The notes: generated by a model not told the origin, from the letters alone. A DNA stretch of 64,000 nt from an uncultured Chitinophaga sp. (GCF_946479755.1 NZ_CAMLHC010000002.1:124001-188000); one strand, 5' to 3'; shown: positions 53,291 through 61,752, numbered from the stretch's first letter. Translations and numbers: made by a program.

Positions 53291-54468
53291 TGATACAGCA
53301 AGCATTAAAACAGGCACTACAGACCGAATTACACCGTATCCTTCATTACTGGACCACCTGCCTGCCGGATGAACAGTCCGGCGGATTTTACGGGAAGGTG
53401 GACCATTACAACAACGTCGATATCCAGGCGCCCAAAGGGGCCGTACTAAATGCACGTATCCTGTGGACATTCGCTGCTGCGTATAACCTTACCGGTGATA
53501 CCACGTTGCTGCCGCTGGCGCGCCGCGCAGAATGCTGGTTCAGGGAACATTTGCTGGATACGGAGTACGGTGGCGTATTCTGGACGACAGACCATGAAGG
53601 CCGTCCGCTGGAAACCAAGAAACAGACGTATGCCATCGCTTTCGCTATCTACGCCTACAGCGAATATTACAAGGCCACCAAAGAAGAAGCGGCGCGTGCG
53701 GTCGCTATCCGCCTGTATAACAATTTGCAGCAGTATGCTTATGATCCTAAGCTCGGCGGGTACTTCGAAGCATTTACACGTGAGTGGAAGCCCTTGTCAG
53801 ATCAGCGGCTCAGCGAAAAAGACGCCAACGAAAAAAAGACGATGAACACACACCTGCACGTACTGGAGGCTTACGCCAACCTCTATACGGTATGGCCGGA
53901 GAGTACGCTGAAAAAAAACATACAGGATTTATTGCTGCTGTTCCGTGACCGCATTATCGATCGTAAGAGCGGGCATCTGCATCTTTTTTTCGACGAACAA
54001 TGGCAGGTGAAAGGCAGGCTGGTTTCCTACGGTCACGATATAGAAGCCAGCTGGTTACTGCTGGAGGCCGCACAGACCATCCATGATGCCGAACTGACGG
54101 CCGACTTCAAAGCCATGGCGCTAAAGATGGCGCTGGCAACGGAAGAAGGGCTGGCCCGTGACGGCGGGCTATGGTATGAATATGAACCCTCCACACAACA
54201 CATGGTAGCGGAAAAACACTGGTGGCCGCAGGCGGAAGCCATCGTAGGATTTGTAAATGCGTGGCAGCTGCAGCCATCCGGCAGGTTCCTGCAAAGGGCG
54301 TATGACTGCTGGAAGTTCACCGAAGAGCATCTGCTGGATAAAACACATGGCGAATGGTATTGGGGTATCCGGGAAGACGGCACCGTGATGGAGGAGGACA
54401 AGGCCGGCCTGTGGAAATGCCCGTATCACAACGCGCGGGCTTGTATGGAAATTATGAAACGTTTGTAA
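53290..54468 (+). CDS. N-acylglucosamine 2-epimerase family protein, probable cellobiose 2-epimerase
   Basis: 392 aa from the ATG at 53290; the open frame extends upstream inside the transporter gene. (alpha/alpha)6 barrel with the AGE/CE signatures: GGFYGKVDHYNN, TKKQTYAIAFAIYAYSEYY, catalytic-type His in MNTHLHVLEAY (about residue 187), SYGHDIEASWLLLEA (about 248) and AEKHWWPQAEAIVGF (about 308). The His triad and the GHDIEASWLL segment fit cellobiose 2-epimerases, which convert Glc-beta-1,4-Glc or Man-Man to the 2-epimer for phosphorolysis. Translationally coupled to the transporter. Confidence 0.9.
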   Translation: MIQQALKQALQTELHRILHYWTTCLPDEQSGGFYGKVDHYNNVDIQAPKGAVLNARILWTFAAAYNLTGDTTLLPLARRAECWFREHLLDTEYGGVFWTTDHEGRPLETKKQTYAIAFAIYAYSEYYKATKEEAARAVAIRLYNNLQQYAYDPKLGGYFEAFTREWKPLSDQRLSEKDANEKKTMNTHLHVLEAYANLYTVWPESTLKKNIQDLLLLFRDRIIDRKSGHLHLFFDEQWQVKGRLVSYGHDIEASWLLLEAAQTIHDAELTADFKAMALKMALATEEGLARDGGLWYEYEPSTQHMVAEKHWWPQAEAIVGFVNAWQLQPSGRFLQRAYDCWKFTEEHLLDKTHGEWYWGIREDGTVMEEDKAGLWKCPYHNARACMEIMKRL

Positions 54469-54490
54469 CTTCTGTTCGCGTATTCCCTGA

Positions 54491-54530
54491 CACCCGGGGA
54501 CCCAGGGCGTGCGCCCTGGATTCCCGGGTG
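54491..54530. terminator. Strong bipartite hairpin between convergent genes
   Basis: Outer CACCCGGG/CCCGGGTG and inner CCAGGGC/GCCCTGG arms form a GC-rich hairpin without a T run between the epimerase and PL6 gene ends. It may be a bidirectional terminator or a REP-like repeat. I cannot test copy number here. Confidence 0.6.
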
Positions 54531-54546
54531 TGTGGATTATACATCA

Positions 54547-56646
54547 CTAATATTTGAACACACTGCGGGTTGTTTGATGCAGCCCGTCGCTCACCTGTAC
54601 GAAATACATGCCTCCCGGCATGGCGGTGAGATTAAAATTAGCTTCGAGGGTGGTCTGATCGGCGGCCAGCACGGTGGCGGCCACCTGGTGGCCTTTCGCA
54701 TCGAGTACGATCAGCCGGTATGATTTATTCTTTTTGTCAGTCAGCTTCACTTTGAAAGGCCCTGTGGTGGGGTTGGGATATACATTGACAGGTAACTCCT
54801 TGTCCAGTGTGGCCATCATATTGCCGGCCTGCAAGGCAAATAGTTCCCATTCTGCCAGCTGCGTACCCGTGTCACCGTTATTGGAGGTGATGTTCAGCCG
54901 GTAATAGCGGTAGGCGGTGGTATTGGTGCAGGTGTAGCTTTTGGTGAGCCCGCGGCTGGCGAAAGTTTCGTTGGAACGGCTGTCGATGCTGGTCCAGGTG
55001 ATGGTGTCGTTGGAGCCTTGCAGCGTCCAGTTTTTCGGGTCGCGGCCGGGAACGTCGTTGCCGGAGGTCAGCGTGTATTTGGTGACTGCGGCGGGCGTAG
55101 TGGATTTATACTGTATCCATAAGGCGGTCCTGCCGCTGCGGAAGTATTTGGTGGCGGTGTTGTTGTCTATCAGGCTGGGGACGTCTTCCGAAGGTTTGGT
55201 AGTATTGGGATACTGGCCGGTGATAACGCCGCCGTTGTCGGTGATGTCTACCAGCTGGTTAACGGGTGGGGTGGAATTGGCGTTGTGTCCTACCATGGCA
55301 GGGGTGAGTATCCTGGCTGTTACCGGAGCGGTGGATACCTGGTCGGCGCCGGCGTCCAGGGGGAGTGCGCGGGATTGACCGTCCATATCGAACTTCACAT
55401 CGGTGTAGCCGGAGGTGGCGGCGCCGATGGCCGGGCTGCCGGATTGCAGGTGGAAGGTGCCGGTGGTATCGCGGGCCACTTGTGGATTGGCGGTAACGTA
55501 GCCACCACTGGGGATAGCACCGGCGCTGGTGTTATAGATGATGTTGCCTTTCCAGGTGGGGTTGGTGTACGGACCGGCGATCTGCGCGGCGGTGCTACCT
55601 TCCTGGATGATGTTGTAGGCCACGTTGATGTAGGTGGCGCCAAGACCATTGCTGCGGCCTGCCTGGGTGATGTTGGTCGTATTGTTGACAAGGGTATTAA
55701 AGGCAATCAGCACGCGGTCGGGGCGGTCGTGGCAGGTGAGGGGAGAGCCGTCGGCCACTTCACCGTCGCCGTTGCCGATATTGATGGCAGGATTGCAGCT
55801 TTCGAAATGGTTGCTGTAGATGAAATGGTCATCGCCAAAGATGCGGATGCCGGGAGTGTTGATAAAGTAGTTGCCGTACACTTTGCATTTGTTGCCGTGG
55901 CGGAGGGTGAACTGTGCGGGACAGTCGCGGATGGTATTATACCGCAGCGTTACTGCCGATGCTTTCACGGAGATCATTTCATTTTCACCGGCGCATTGTT
56001 CAAAGAGGTTGTATTCCACGATGCTGTTGCTGGAAGACATGCTGTAGCCGCTCAGCCCGAACTGGAGTGTTTCGATGCCGTTGCCGGACTGGTGCTGCTG
56101 GTCGAGGAAGTAGTTGTGGTGTATCCACAGGCTGTCCGCGATCTGGCTGCCGCTGCCGCGGATGGCAAGGAAACGGCCCAGCGCATTTTTATGCTGGAAG
56201 GTGTTGTAATCTATTTCATGGTGGCTGCCTGCGATGGTCAGGTTCTCACCGTCACCCGGCGTTTCGAAGATGTTGCGGGTAAAACGGCAGAACGAGGTGC
56301 CGCTGCCCGTTTTGGCTTTATTGGCGCTGTGGGTGAATTTAAATCCCTGCACCACGATGTATTTCGCGGGGCTGGAGATGTTAAACCCGCCGGTGCCGGT
56401 GATGATAGCGCCGGCGATGGACTGCGCTTTGATGGTGATGGGCTGTGCTGCCGTGCCTTGTTTGGTGATGGAGATATCGGCCGAAGCGGTGTAGGTGCCG
56501 TTGGCCAGGATGATCACATCACCGGGACTGGCGTTATTGATGGCAGACTGCAAGGCCGACAGGGATGTCACCGTCGTTTGTGCGTTGGATGTTTGCGTGG
56601 CTGCCAGCCAGCATAATAAAAGCAGGGGGAGTAATTTTTTTCTCAT
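54547..56646 (-). CDS. Secreted PL6-family polysaccharide lyase with discoidin-like domain and T9SS tail
   Basis: 699 aa. Signal peptide 1-22 (ends SNAQ). Right-handed beta-helix at about 25-430 of the chondroitinase B/alginate lyase family PL6. The catalytic Lys is in ENEMISVKASAVTLRYN (about residue 227) and Arg in FTLRHGNKCKVYGNYF (about 249), spaced as in chondroitinase B. An F5/8 type C (discoidin-like) domain follows at about 465-605. The last 80 residues are a Por secretion tail (NVYPNPTTGPFKVKL...GGMYFVQVSDG) for type IX secretion. It is expected to cleave alginate or dermatan-like uronic acid polymers outside the cell. Confidence 0.92.
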   Translation of the reverse strand: MRKKLLPLLLLCWLAATQTSNAQTTVTSLSALQSAINNASPGDVIILANGTYTASADISITKQGTAAQPITIKAQSIAGAIITGTGGFNISSPAKYIVVQGFKFTHSANKAKTGSGTSFCRFTRNIFETPGDGENLTIAGSHHEIDYNTFQHKNALGRFLAIRGSGSQIADSLWIHHNYFLDQQHQSGNGIETLQFGLSGYSMSSSNSIVEYNLFEQCAGENEMISVKASAVTLRYNTIRDCPAQFTLRHGNKCKVYGNYFINTPGIRIFGDDHFIYSNHFESCNPAINIGNGDGEVADGSPLTCHDRPDRVLIAFNTLVNNTTNITQAGRSNGLGATYINVAYNIIQEGSTAAQIAGPYTNPTWKGNIIYNTSAGAIPSGGYVTANPQVARDTTGTFHLQSGSPAIGAATSGYTDVKFDMDGQSRALPLDAGADQVSTAPVTARILTPAMVGHNANSTPPVNQLVDITDNGGVITGQYPNTTKPSEDVPSLIDNNTATKYFRSGRTALWIQYKSTTPAAVTKYTLTSGNDVPGRDPKNWTLQGSNDTITWTSIDSRSNETFASRGLTKSYTCTNTTAYRYYRLNITSNNGDTGTQLAEWELFALQAGNMMATLDKELPVNVYPNPTTGPFKVKLTDKKNKSYRLIVLDAKGHQVAATVLAADQTTLEANFNLTAMPGGMYFVQVSDGLHQTTRSVFKY

Positions 56647-56735
56647 GTGGAATGTTTAAAAGGGTGGTGGTAGGGTGTCTGGGCGCGACAAATCCGGGCT
56701 TCAGGTCTTTCAGGATAACTAACGGTCTTCATTTA

Positions 56736-56749
56736 TGCAATCGTTTGCA
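56736..56749. promoter_or_regulatory. LacI-family-like operator between PL6 and rpiA-like genes
   Basis: TGCAATCGTTTGCA matches the TGCAAnCGnTTGCA pattern of LacI/GalR regulators, with a central CG. It lies about 90 bp from each of the two divergent start codons. No LacI-type gene is present in this window. Confidence 0.5.
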
Positions 56750-56844
56750 TTTGCAAGAAAAGAAAAAATATTCGGATTAAAAAAACTGTTTTTTAAGTAC
56801 TTACTGCTGAAGCAATTAGTTACTTTTAGGAGAAGTAATACAGC

Positions 56845-57540
56845 ATGGAAACGATTGACTACAAACTGGAAGCGGCCAGAAAAGCGTTGACCTATGTCCG
56901 CCAGGGACATACGATAGGATTAGGAGCGGGCAGCACGATCGCCCACCTGGTGCGGGAGCTGGCGGCGGTGCCGGGCCTGCGGGAAAGTATCTCCGTTGTA
57001 ACGGCCTCTTTTAACACCCGGCTGCTGTTGCAGGAGCATGGGTTTACTATTCGGGAAGCAGCTTCCGTGGCGCAACTGGACCTCCATTTCGACGGGTGTG
57101 ATCAGTTTGACCGTAGCCTCAACGCCCTGAAAAGCGGCGGCGGCGTACATACGCTGGAAAAGCTGCTGGCCGCCATGGCGCAACGGTTTATACTGGTAGG
57201 CGATGGCCCTAAATATGTGGAAAAGCTACTGCCTACGGTGCCGGTGGTGATAGAACTGATACCGGATGCGTTGTCTTTCGTGCAACAGGCGTTGCTTCGC
57301 GTGTATCCTGATGCGCGCCCGCAGTTGCGGCTTAGCAACAAAAAAGACGGCGCTGTGATCACAGAACGGGGCAACCTGCTGATAGACATCTACTTTACCG
57401 CATTTCCCCCGGTTGCAGAAATAAATCCACAGTTGAAGGCCATCCCCGGCATACTGGAGACATCCCTGTTTTACCGGATGGCCCATGAAGCCATTATAGC
57501 GGGAAAAAACGGGGTGACGGTCGTATTTCCTGAAAGATAG
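56845..57540 (+). CDS. Ribose-5-phosphate isomerase A family protein (divergent)
   Basis: 231 aa, typical RpiA length. Substrate-loop GLGAGSTIAHLVREL corresponds to GLGTGST. The catalytic block reads HFDGCDQFDRSLNALKSGGGVHTLEKLLA: the two Asp (about 82 and 85), the Lys (about 95) and the Glu (about 104) of E. coli RpiA are present at matching positions, while DGADE has become DGCDQ and KGGG is KSGGG. The active site therefore looks intact but the protein is an outlying member. It is divergent from the PL6 lyase across a shared operator, and might act on a related aldose phosphate. Confidence 0.85.
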   Translation: METIDYKLEAARKALTYVRQGHTIGLGAGSTIAHLVRELAAVPGLRESISVVTASFNTRLLLQEHGFTIREAASVAQLDLHFDGCDQFDRSLNALKSGGGVHTLEKLLAAMAQRFILVGDGPKYVEKLLPTVPVVIELIPDALSFVQQALLRVYPDARPQLRLSNKKDGAVITERGNLLIDIYFTAFPPVAEINPQLKAIPGILETSLFYRMAHEAIIAGKNGVTVVFPER

Positions 57541-57552
57541 ATCAGTCTGTCT
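57535..57552. promoter_or_regulatory. TetR operator copy 1 (autoregulatory)
   Basis: AGATAGATCAGTCTGTCT matches the AGACAGATCGGTCTGTCT site at 61708 in 16 of 18 positions. It overlaps the rpiA-like stop codon and lies 12 bp before the tetR ATG. A -7 box TATCTTTG (57553-57560) follows at once, so the tetR transcript may be nearly leaderless. Confidence 0.65.
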
Positions 57553-57564
57553 TATCTTTGTGGT

Positions 57565-58107
57565 ATGAAGCAGAAAAGCAGTGATCCCCGGCAGCGGTTG
57601 CTGGATACGGCGACCGACTTATTTTACAGGCAAGGCTACCATGCTACCGGCATCAACCAGGTATTGCAGGAAGCGGGTGTGGCCAGGGCCAGCCTGTACC
57701 TGCATTTCGCCTCCAAGGAGGCGCTGCTGGAAGCTTTCCTGGAATACCGGCACAACTACTGGTTTGACGCCCTGAAAAGCTTTACGGAAAAACCTGCCAA
57801 ACCCAAAGAGAAAATCCTTGCCGCCTTCGATTTCCTGCTGGACATCAACGAGCGGGAAAATTACCGTGGGTGTGCTTTTTTAAATATCCTCTCTGAAATT
57901 ACAGCGCAGGACGGGGAAGCCCTCCGCATTATCCGCGATCATAAGAAAGACCTGCGCGCTTATTTCTCTGCTATTCTCAACAAAGAAAAACAACTGGTGC
58001 AGGACCACATCTACCTGCTTTTTGAATCTGCTATGGTGGAAAGTCAGCTGTATGCCAACCAATGGCCGGTACAGGAAGCCAGAAAGATGGCATCTGAACT
58101 GCTTTAG
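57565..58107 (+). CDS. TetR-family transcriptional regulator
   Basis: 180 aa. The N-terminal helix-turn-helix is clear: RLLDTATDLFYRQGYHATGINQVLQEAGVARASLYLHFASKEALLEAFL. The C-terminal ligand domain (about 70-180) is of the short YcdC/LfrR-like type (RGCAFLNILSEITAQDGEAL). It probably represses itself and the DUF1348-MBL operon 4 kb away, through a shared 18-bp site. It ends 4 bp into the convergent 294-aa gene. Confidence 0.92.
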   Translation: MKQKSSDPRQRLLDTATDLFYRQGYHATGINQVLQEAGVARASLYLHFASKEALLEAFLEYRHNYWFDALKSFTEKPAKPKEKILAAFDFLLDINERENYRGCAFLNILSEITAQDGEALRIIRDHKKDLRAYFSAILNKEKQLVQDHIYLLFESAMVESQLYANQWPVQEARKMASELL

Positions 58108-58988
58108 TTAGCCGCCGCCTGTTTTAGTTTTTGTTCTACCAGCAACGCATGTAATACTTCGGTGGAAAGTCCGTGCAATGTAAGCCGGAAAGCGGCGCCA
58201 TAGGTGGGCAGCGGAATCATGGGGTGTTTGTTGTTCAGCGCCACCAGCCGTTCGGGGCAGTTCATGATCGTGGCGGCATACAACCCGATCACCTCATCCA
58301 GCTGCAACGAATTGGAAGCTCTCCAGAAATCACTGTCAGTCAGAAAGAACTGGTATACCGGCGTGAATATCTCAATAGCGGTAGCCAGATCGATGCAGTT
58401 GCTCCATTTGTTACGGAATGGCTCGAAGGGCAGTGGGCCAACGGTGATGGCACTAAAATCAGGAACAGTTACTTTGGTAATGGTCTTGTCCTTTGCTTTC
58501 AGTGCATTATTCAGGTTGATGATAAAGTTGTAGAGATTAAGATCGTGCTGCAGAAAGAGGTCGTCTTTCACGGCGTTGACAGACACCGGTTTCAACGGAT
58601 GCATGGGAATATCTTCGATGTCTTTCACATTGTCTTTAATAAACCGCAGCACTTCCGAACCCAGGTAGAAATGACGCAGGATCAGGAAGTTGGCTTCCGG
58701 CGTAATGCAGTATTTCATGCCCCTGTACAGCCAGCGGTGCAGCCGCTGCGGCGCATTGATGACGTTGGGGGCAATGGTTTTAAATACCTGCAGCAGAATG
58801 ATGCCCAGCCGGGCAAATACTTTTACGAAGGGGTACAGGAACTGTTTGGTCCTGCGGCTGGAATCATAGAGGAACGCTGCCTTGGCGTCCGGATTGAACG
58901 GGATGCTCTTGTCGAGAAACAGGGCATGCCAGTGGCTGGGGTTTCTCGGGTTGTTCTCCAGCTGTTCAAAATAAGCACTGTCTTTCAT
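58104..58988 (-). CDS. Conserved-looking unknown protein, partner of the ketosynthase fusion
   Basis: 294 aa from the ATG at 58988. No signal peptide. A hydrophobic, basic stretch (LYPFVKVFARLGIILLQVFKTIAPNVI, about 53-79) could associate with membrane. His-bearing segments (ILRHFYLGSEVLRF, LQHDLNLYNFIINLN) and a C-terminal helical region (TLHGLSTEVLHALLVEQKL) follow. I believe it resembles proteins annotated as DUF6999, but I am not certain. It begins 19 bp after the ketosynthase-HDO gene, so the two are one operon. No function can be assigned. Confidence 0.7.
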   Translation of the reverse strand: MKDSAYFEQLENNPRNPSHWHALFLDKSIPFNPDAKAAFLYDSSRRTKQFLYPFVKVFARLGIILLQVFKTIAPNVINAPQRLHRWLYRGMKYCITPEANFLILRHFYLGSEVLRFIKDNVKDIEDIPMHPLKPVSVNAVKDDLFLQHDLNLYNFIINLNNALKAKDKTITKVTVPDFSAITVGPLPFEPFRNKWSNCIDLATAIEIFTPVYQFFLTDSDFWRASNSLQLDEVIGLYAATIMNCPERLVALNNKHPMIPLPTYGAAFRLTLHGLSTEVLHALLVEQKLKQAAAN

Positions 58989-59007
58989 ACACAAGTACAA
59001 ATATGGG

Positions 59008-60894
59008 TCAGTAATTTCCGATTTGCTCCAGTTGCAGCCGGTATAAACGGCCTACCACTTTAGCGGTTTTTACGATTCTTTCTGCAAGGGTAGTGGTCAG
59101 CAAGCCTGACTGGATCGCGTTTTCAAACCGCTCAAAGTGATTTTCGTTGGAATCGCTGGTTTCGTGGTAAGTGAAAAACGATACCTGGTCGTCACGCAGC
59201 TGCAGCTGTTGCTGGATAGCGCGTCCCCAGTTGCCCGCTACACGGTTGCCAAGGCCTTCGATGATAAACATACCGCCCAGCAGGTCAAACGGGTCCGGCT
59301 GGCTGGCCCGTTGGAACATGTAAGCGCTCAACGCTTCGCTGCCAATGTTTTTCTCTCCCCGCTGCAGTTCTTCGAGGCTGCCGCCGCATTGAATATAGTT
59401 CTTTTCCAGTATCTGGTAGTCCCGGTGTTCGTCGCGGGAGTGGGAGATAAAGGAAGAGCGGATATCGAAATGTTCGATGCTCACGTTGGAGGCGGCGCGG
59501 GCGATCCACTGGGAGCCGTCTATTACCTGCTGACGGAGGTTGAACAACAGTGCTTTGTATTCTTCCAGTGTGAGCGTGCCGGAAAATATCTTTTTAACAA
59601 TGGGTACCTGTCGCAGGGAACTTTCAAAATCTATCCACACTGTCGTCAACTGGCGTATCAGCCATTCGAGTACGGGGTTTTCCAGCTGTATCCGTATTTC
59701 CGGCGCCTTGATGGCTGTCAGTAAGGAAGACGGATCAAAGGTATGCGAGGCTGTTGGCGGTACTACCGTGAGCATCATAAAGCCTGTGATAAAACGACCG
59801 CTTTCCGGTACCATGCACAGTATTTTATCGCCTGCTTTCAGGGGTTTGCTGCGCAGCAGTTCTTCCAGCAATACGAAGATGGAAGCGGTACCCACGTTAC
59901 CGACGGAGTACAGGTTGCTGAACCATTTTTCTTCCGGGATGGCAACGCCACCTTTGGCCAGCAGTTGTATGATCTTTTCCTTAAAATGGTGGGAAGAGTA
60001 GTGGCATACCAGCCAATCAAACCCCGCTGCGTCAAACTTCCCTTCATCGATCAGTTCAAAAAAGCGTTGCACGCCGAGCTTCACCATGTTGTCCACCAAC
60101 CGCAGGTCCTGCTTCAGGTTGAGCGCTCCGTCCTTGTCAGCCGCGGAGAAGCTGTCATAGTCCATCCAGGATAGCGGCTGGCCACCGGCTTCTCCTTTGT
60201 TTCTGCCTGCGTACATGCATACTTCATACAGGTGTGCATACGACCGGAGGTCTATCCATTCTATTTGTAAACTGATATGTTGCGCCGCTGGCCTGTTTTG
60301 TAATAACAACGCGCCGGCGCCGTCAGACAGCATCCAGCGGAGAAAGTCTGTTTCCAGTTCCAGTCCGTACCCGTCCCGGATGCGTTGCTGTTGTTCGAAC
60401 CGCTTGGCTTTAAACAGCCTGCTGGCCAGTTCTCCGGCGCATGCTACTGCTGTGTGGGCTGCGCCGGTCTGTATATTCGTATAGGCGTTTTTGATAGCCA
60501 TTAATCCCGCAGCGCATACGCTCTGGTGACTGGCAATTTCGCAGGCAGGGTTGCCGAGGTCGGCATGCACCATGCTGGCGAAACCTGGCACCGGCAGGTC
60601 TGACTGCGTTGTGGCGGCTGATATGAGTTGTATATCTGTCTTGCTGGCGCCGTTCCGGTTCAGGCAATCTTCAATAGCCCTGGCGGTCATGCCGCTAACG
60701 GTATGGGTTGTACGCTGTTGTTTGTCCAGCGCGTAATACCTTGATTGGATGCCGTTTTGAGACAGCATTTTTGTCTTGCTGCGGGAAGGCTTTCCATCAA
60801 TCATTCCAAGGTATTCCTCTATTTCATCATTGTGAACAGGCGCGCCCGGGAGATATTTACCGGCTGCCGTGATATAGACGTTCTCTAATTGCAT
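59008..60894 (-). CDS. Ketosynthase III (StlD/DarB-like) fused to a heme-oxygenase-like diiron domain
   Basis: 628 aa from the ATG at 60894. Residues about 1-390 are a FabH-type thiolase fold with an intact Cys-His-Asn triad: Cys in HQSVCAAGLMAIKNAY (about 128), His in DWLVCHYSSHHFKEK (about 298) and Asn in YSVGNVGTASIFVLLEEL (about 334). Residues about 415-628 are a helical domain of the heme-oxygenase-like/iron-containing redox superfamily, with candidate ligands in SHSRDEHRDY (about 487), GMFIIEGLGNR (about 546) and HETSDSNENHFERF (about 583). The first half resembles DarB/StlD ketosynthases of dialkylresorcinol pathways. Product unknown. Confidence 0.82.
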   Translation of the reverse strand: MQLENVYITAAGKYLPGAPVHNDEIEEYLGMIDGKPSRSKTKMLSQNGIQSRYYALDKQQRTTHTVSGMTARAIEDCLNRNGASKTDIQLISAATTQSDLPVPGFASMVHADLGNPACEIASHQSVCAAGLMAIKNAYTNIQTGAAHTAVACAGELASRLFKAKRFEQQQRIRDGYGLELETDFLRWMLSDGAGALLLQNRPAAQHISLQIEWIDLRSYAHLYEVCMYAGRNKGEAGGQPLSWMDYDSFSAADKDGALNLKQDLRLVDNMVKLGVQRFFELIDEGKFDAAGFDWLVCHYSSHHFKEKIIQLLAKGGVAIPEEKWFSNLYSVGNVGTASIFVLLEELLRSKPLKAGDKILCMVPESGRFITGFMMLTVVPPTASHTFDPSSLLTAIKAPEIRIQLENPVLEWLIRQLTTVWIDFESSLRQVPIVKKIFSGTLTLEEYKALLFNLRQQVIDGSQWIARAASNVSIEHFDIRSSFISHSRDEHRDYQILEKNYIQCGGSLEELQRGEKNIGSEALSAYMFQRASQPDPFDLLGGMFIIEGLGNRVAGNWGRAIQQQLQLRDDQVSFFTYHETSDSNENHFERFENAIQSGLLTTTLAERIVKTAKVVGRLYRLQLEQIGNY

Positions 60895-61312
60895 ATTGGT
60901 GTTTATCAACGGTGGATGAAAATGTGTGACTCGTTATGGGAAGTTAAGATAGCCGATTTTTCAAATATAGCAAGCTGATGGGGAGATAAATAGATGTTAA
61001 AATTGTTCCTGGTACTGGATCTTTCGCGGCATTATCCCCGTCGCCATGAAAAAAGGCGTAGTGGGAAAACCGGCATTTAACTTTAACGGCCATGCAGCGG
61101 TAGCCGTATTGTCTTTCATAAAATCGTAGTTGAAAATTTTTCTGATAGGTTATGGTTAAATTTTTTTAATGGTTTCTATTTAGCTTGTTCACAGGGAGAC
61201 TATTCAGATTATCCATAGGAGTTTCTTTTTAAAATTCTCCGCAGCCCTGCTTTCAAATTTTCTAGTGAGATTTGTGATTGGCTTCAACAGCTTTTGGTTA
61301 TCGCCATTCGGC

Positions 61313-61584
61313 CACAATCATCCACTAATATCACCCACTAACATCGCCAAACAATCAACCAATAACATCATCAAAGAGCAATCATCAAGCAACATTTAAC
61401 AATCAGTAGTCATTTAACAGTAATCACCAACGCAATCATCAAACAGCAATCATCAACACAATCATCCAACATAATCATCAAACAATAATCATCCAACACA
61501 ATCATCCAACACAATCATCAAACAACAATCACCCAACACAATCGCCCAACACAATCATCAAACATAATCATCAAACAACAATCA
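61313..61584 (+). repeat. A/C-rich degenerate tandem repeat (13-14 bp unit)
   Basis: Units vary around ACACAATCATCCA and ACAATAATCATCAA, becoming regular after 61440. The stretch 61447-61584 contains a single G on the + strand (61544). Units run directly into one another with no spacers. It is non-coding in all frames as far as I can see. Confidence 0.85.
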
Positions 61585-61667
61585 GCGACCCACCGACCAT
61601 GACTTGCCCCTAAAACTTTTCTCCTTCTAAATTCTCCTCCTCCTAAATTCCCACCCCAAAAAAATTT

Positions 61668-61698
61668 CTTGCTCAAATAACAATAAATCCTACCTTTA
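61668..61698 (+). promoter_or_regulatory. Promoter of the DUF1348-MBL operon
   Basis: CTTG at 61668-61671 and TACCTTTA at 61691-61698 approximate the Bacteroidota -33 TTTG and -7 TAnnTTTG boxes with the standard 19-bp spacing. Transcription would begin near 61705, directly at the TetR-type operator. Confidence 0.5.
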
Positions 61699-61707
61699 CT
61701 AGAAAGT

Positions 61708-61725
61708 AGACAGATCGGTCTGTCT
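61708..61725. promoter_or_regulatory. TetR operator copy 2
   Basis: AGACAGATCGGTCTGTCT has perfect 7-bp arms (AGACAGA/TCTGTCT) around TCGG. It sits at the predicted transcription start of the DUF1348-MBL operon and matches the site in front of tetR in 16 of 18 positions. Confidence 0.75.
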
Positions 61726-61752
61726 GTAATTGTAAATCAAAAAAATAAAAAC

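Larger units (their letters stand above)
60895..61752. other. 858-bp intergenic region with low-complexity repeat and promoter
   Basis: No gene is supported here. A 42-codon open stretch at 61001-61129 (IFRGIIPVAMKKGVVGKPAF) has protein-like composition but no start at its head and may be a relic. From 61313 to 61584 the sequence is an A/C-rich degenerate repeat. A polypyrimidine tract (61600-61660) and a TetR-controlled promoter (61668-61725) follow. Confidence 0.6.

Noticed and set aside
55285..56616. A 443-codon + strand open frame opposite the PL6 gene
   Set aside because: Composition is Gly/Ala/Val-rich with no motif. The opposite strand encodes a full PL6 lyase with catalytic residues, signal peptide and sorting tail.
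61001..61129. Protein-like 42-codon stretch before the A/C-rich repeat
   Set aside because: No start codon at its head, no homologue I can name, and no coding continuation; at most a relic.
61313..61584. Possible CRISPR array
   Set aside because: The units are only 13-14 bp, degenerate, and run directly into one another without spacers; no cas genes are nearby.
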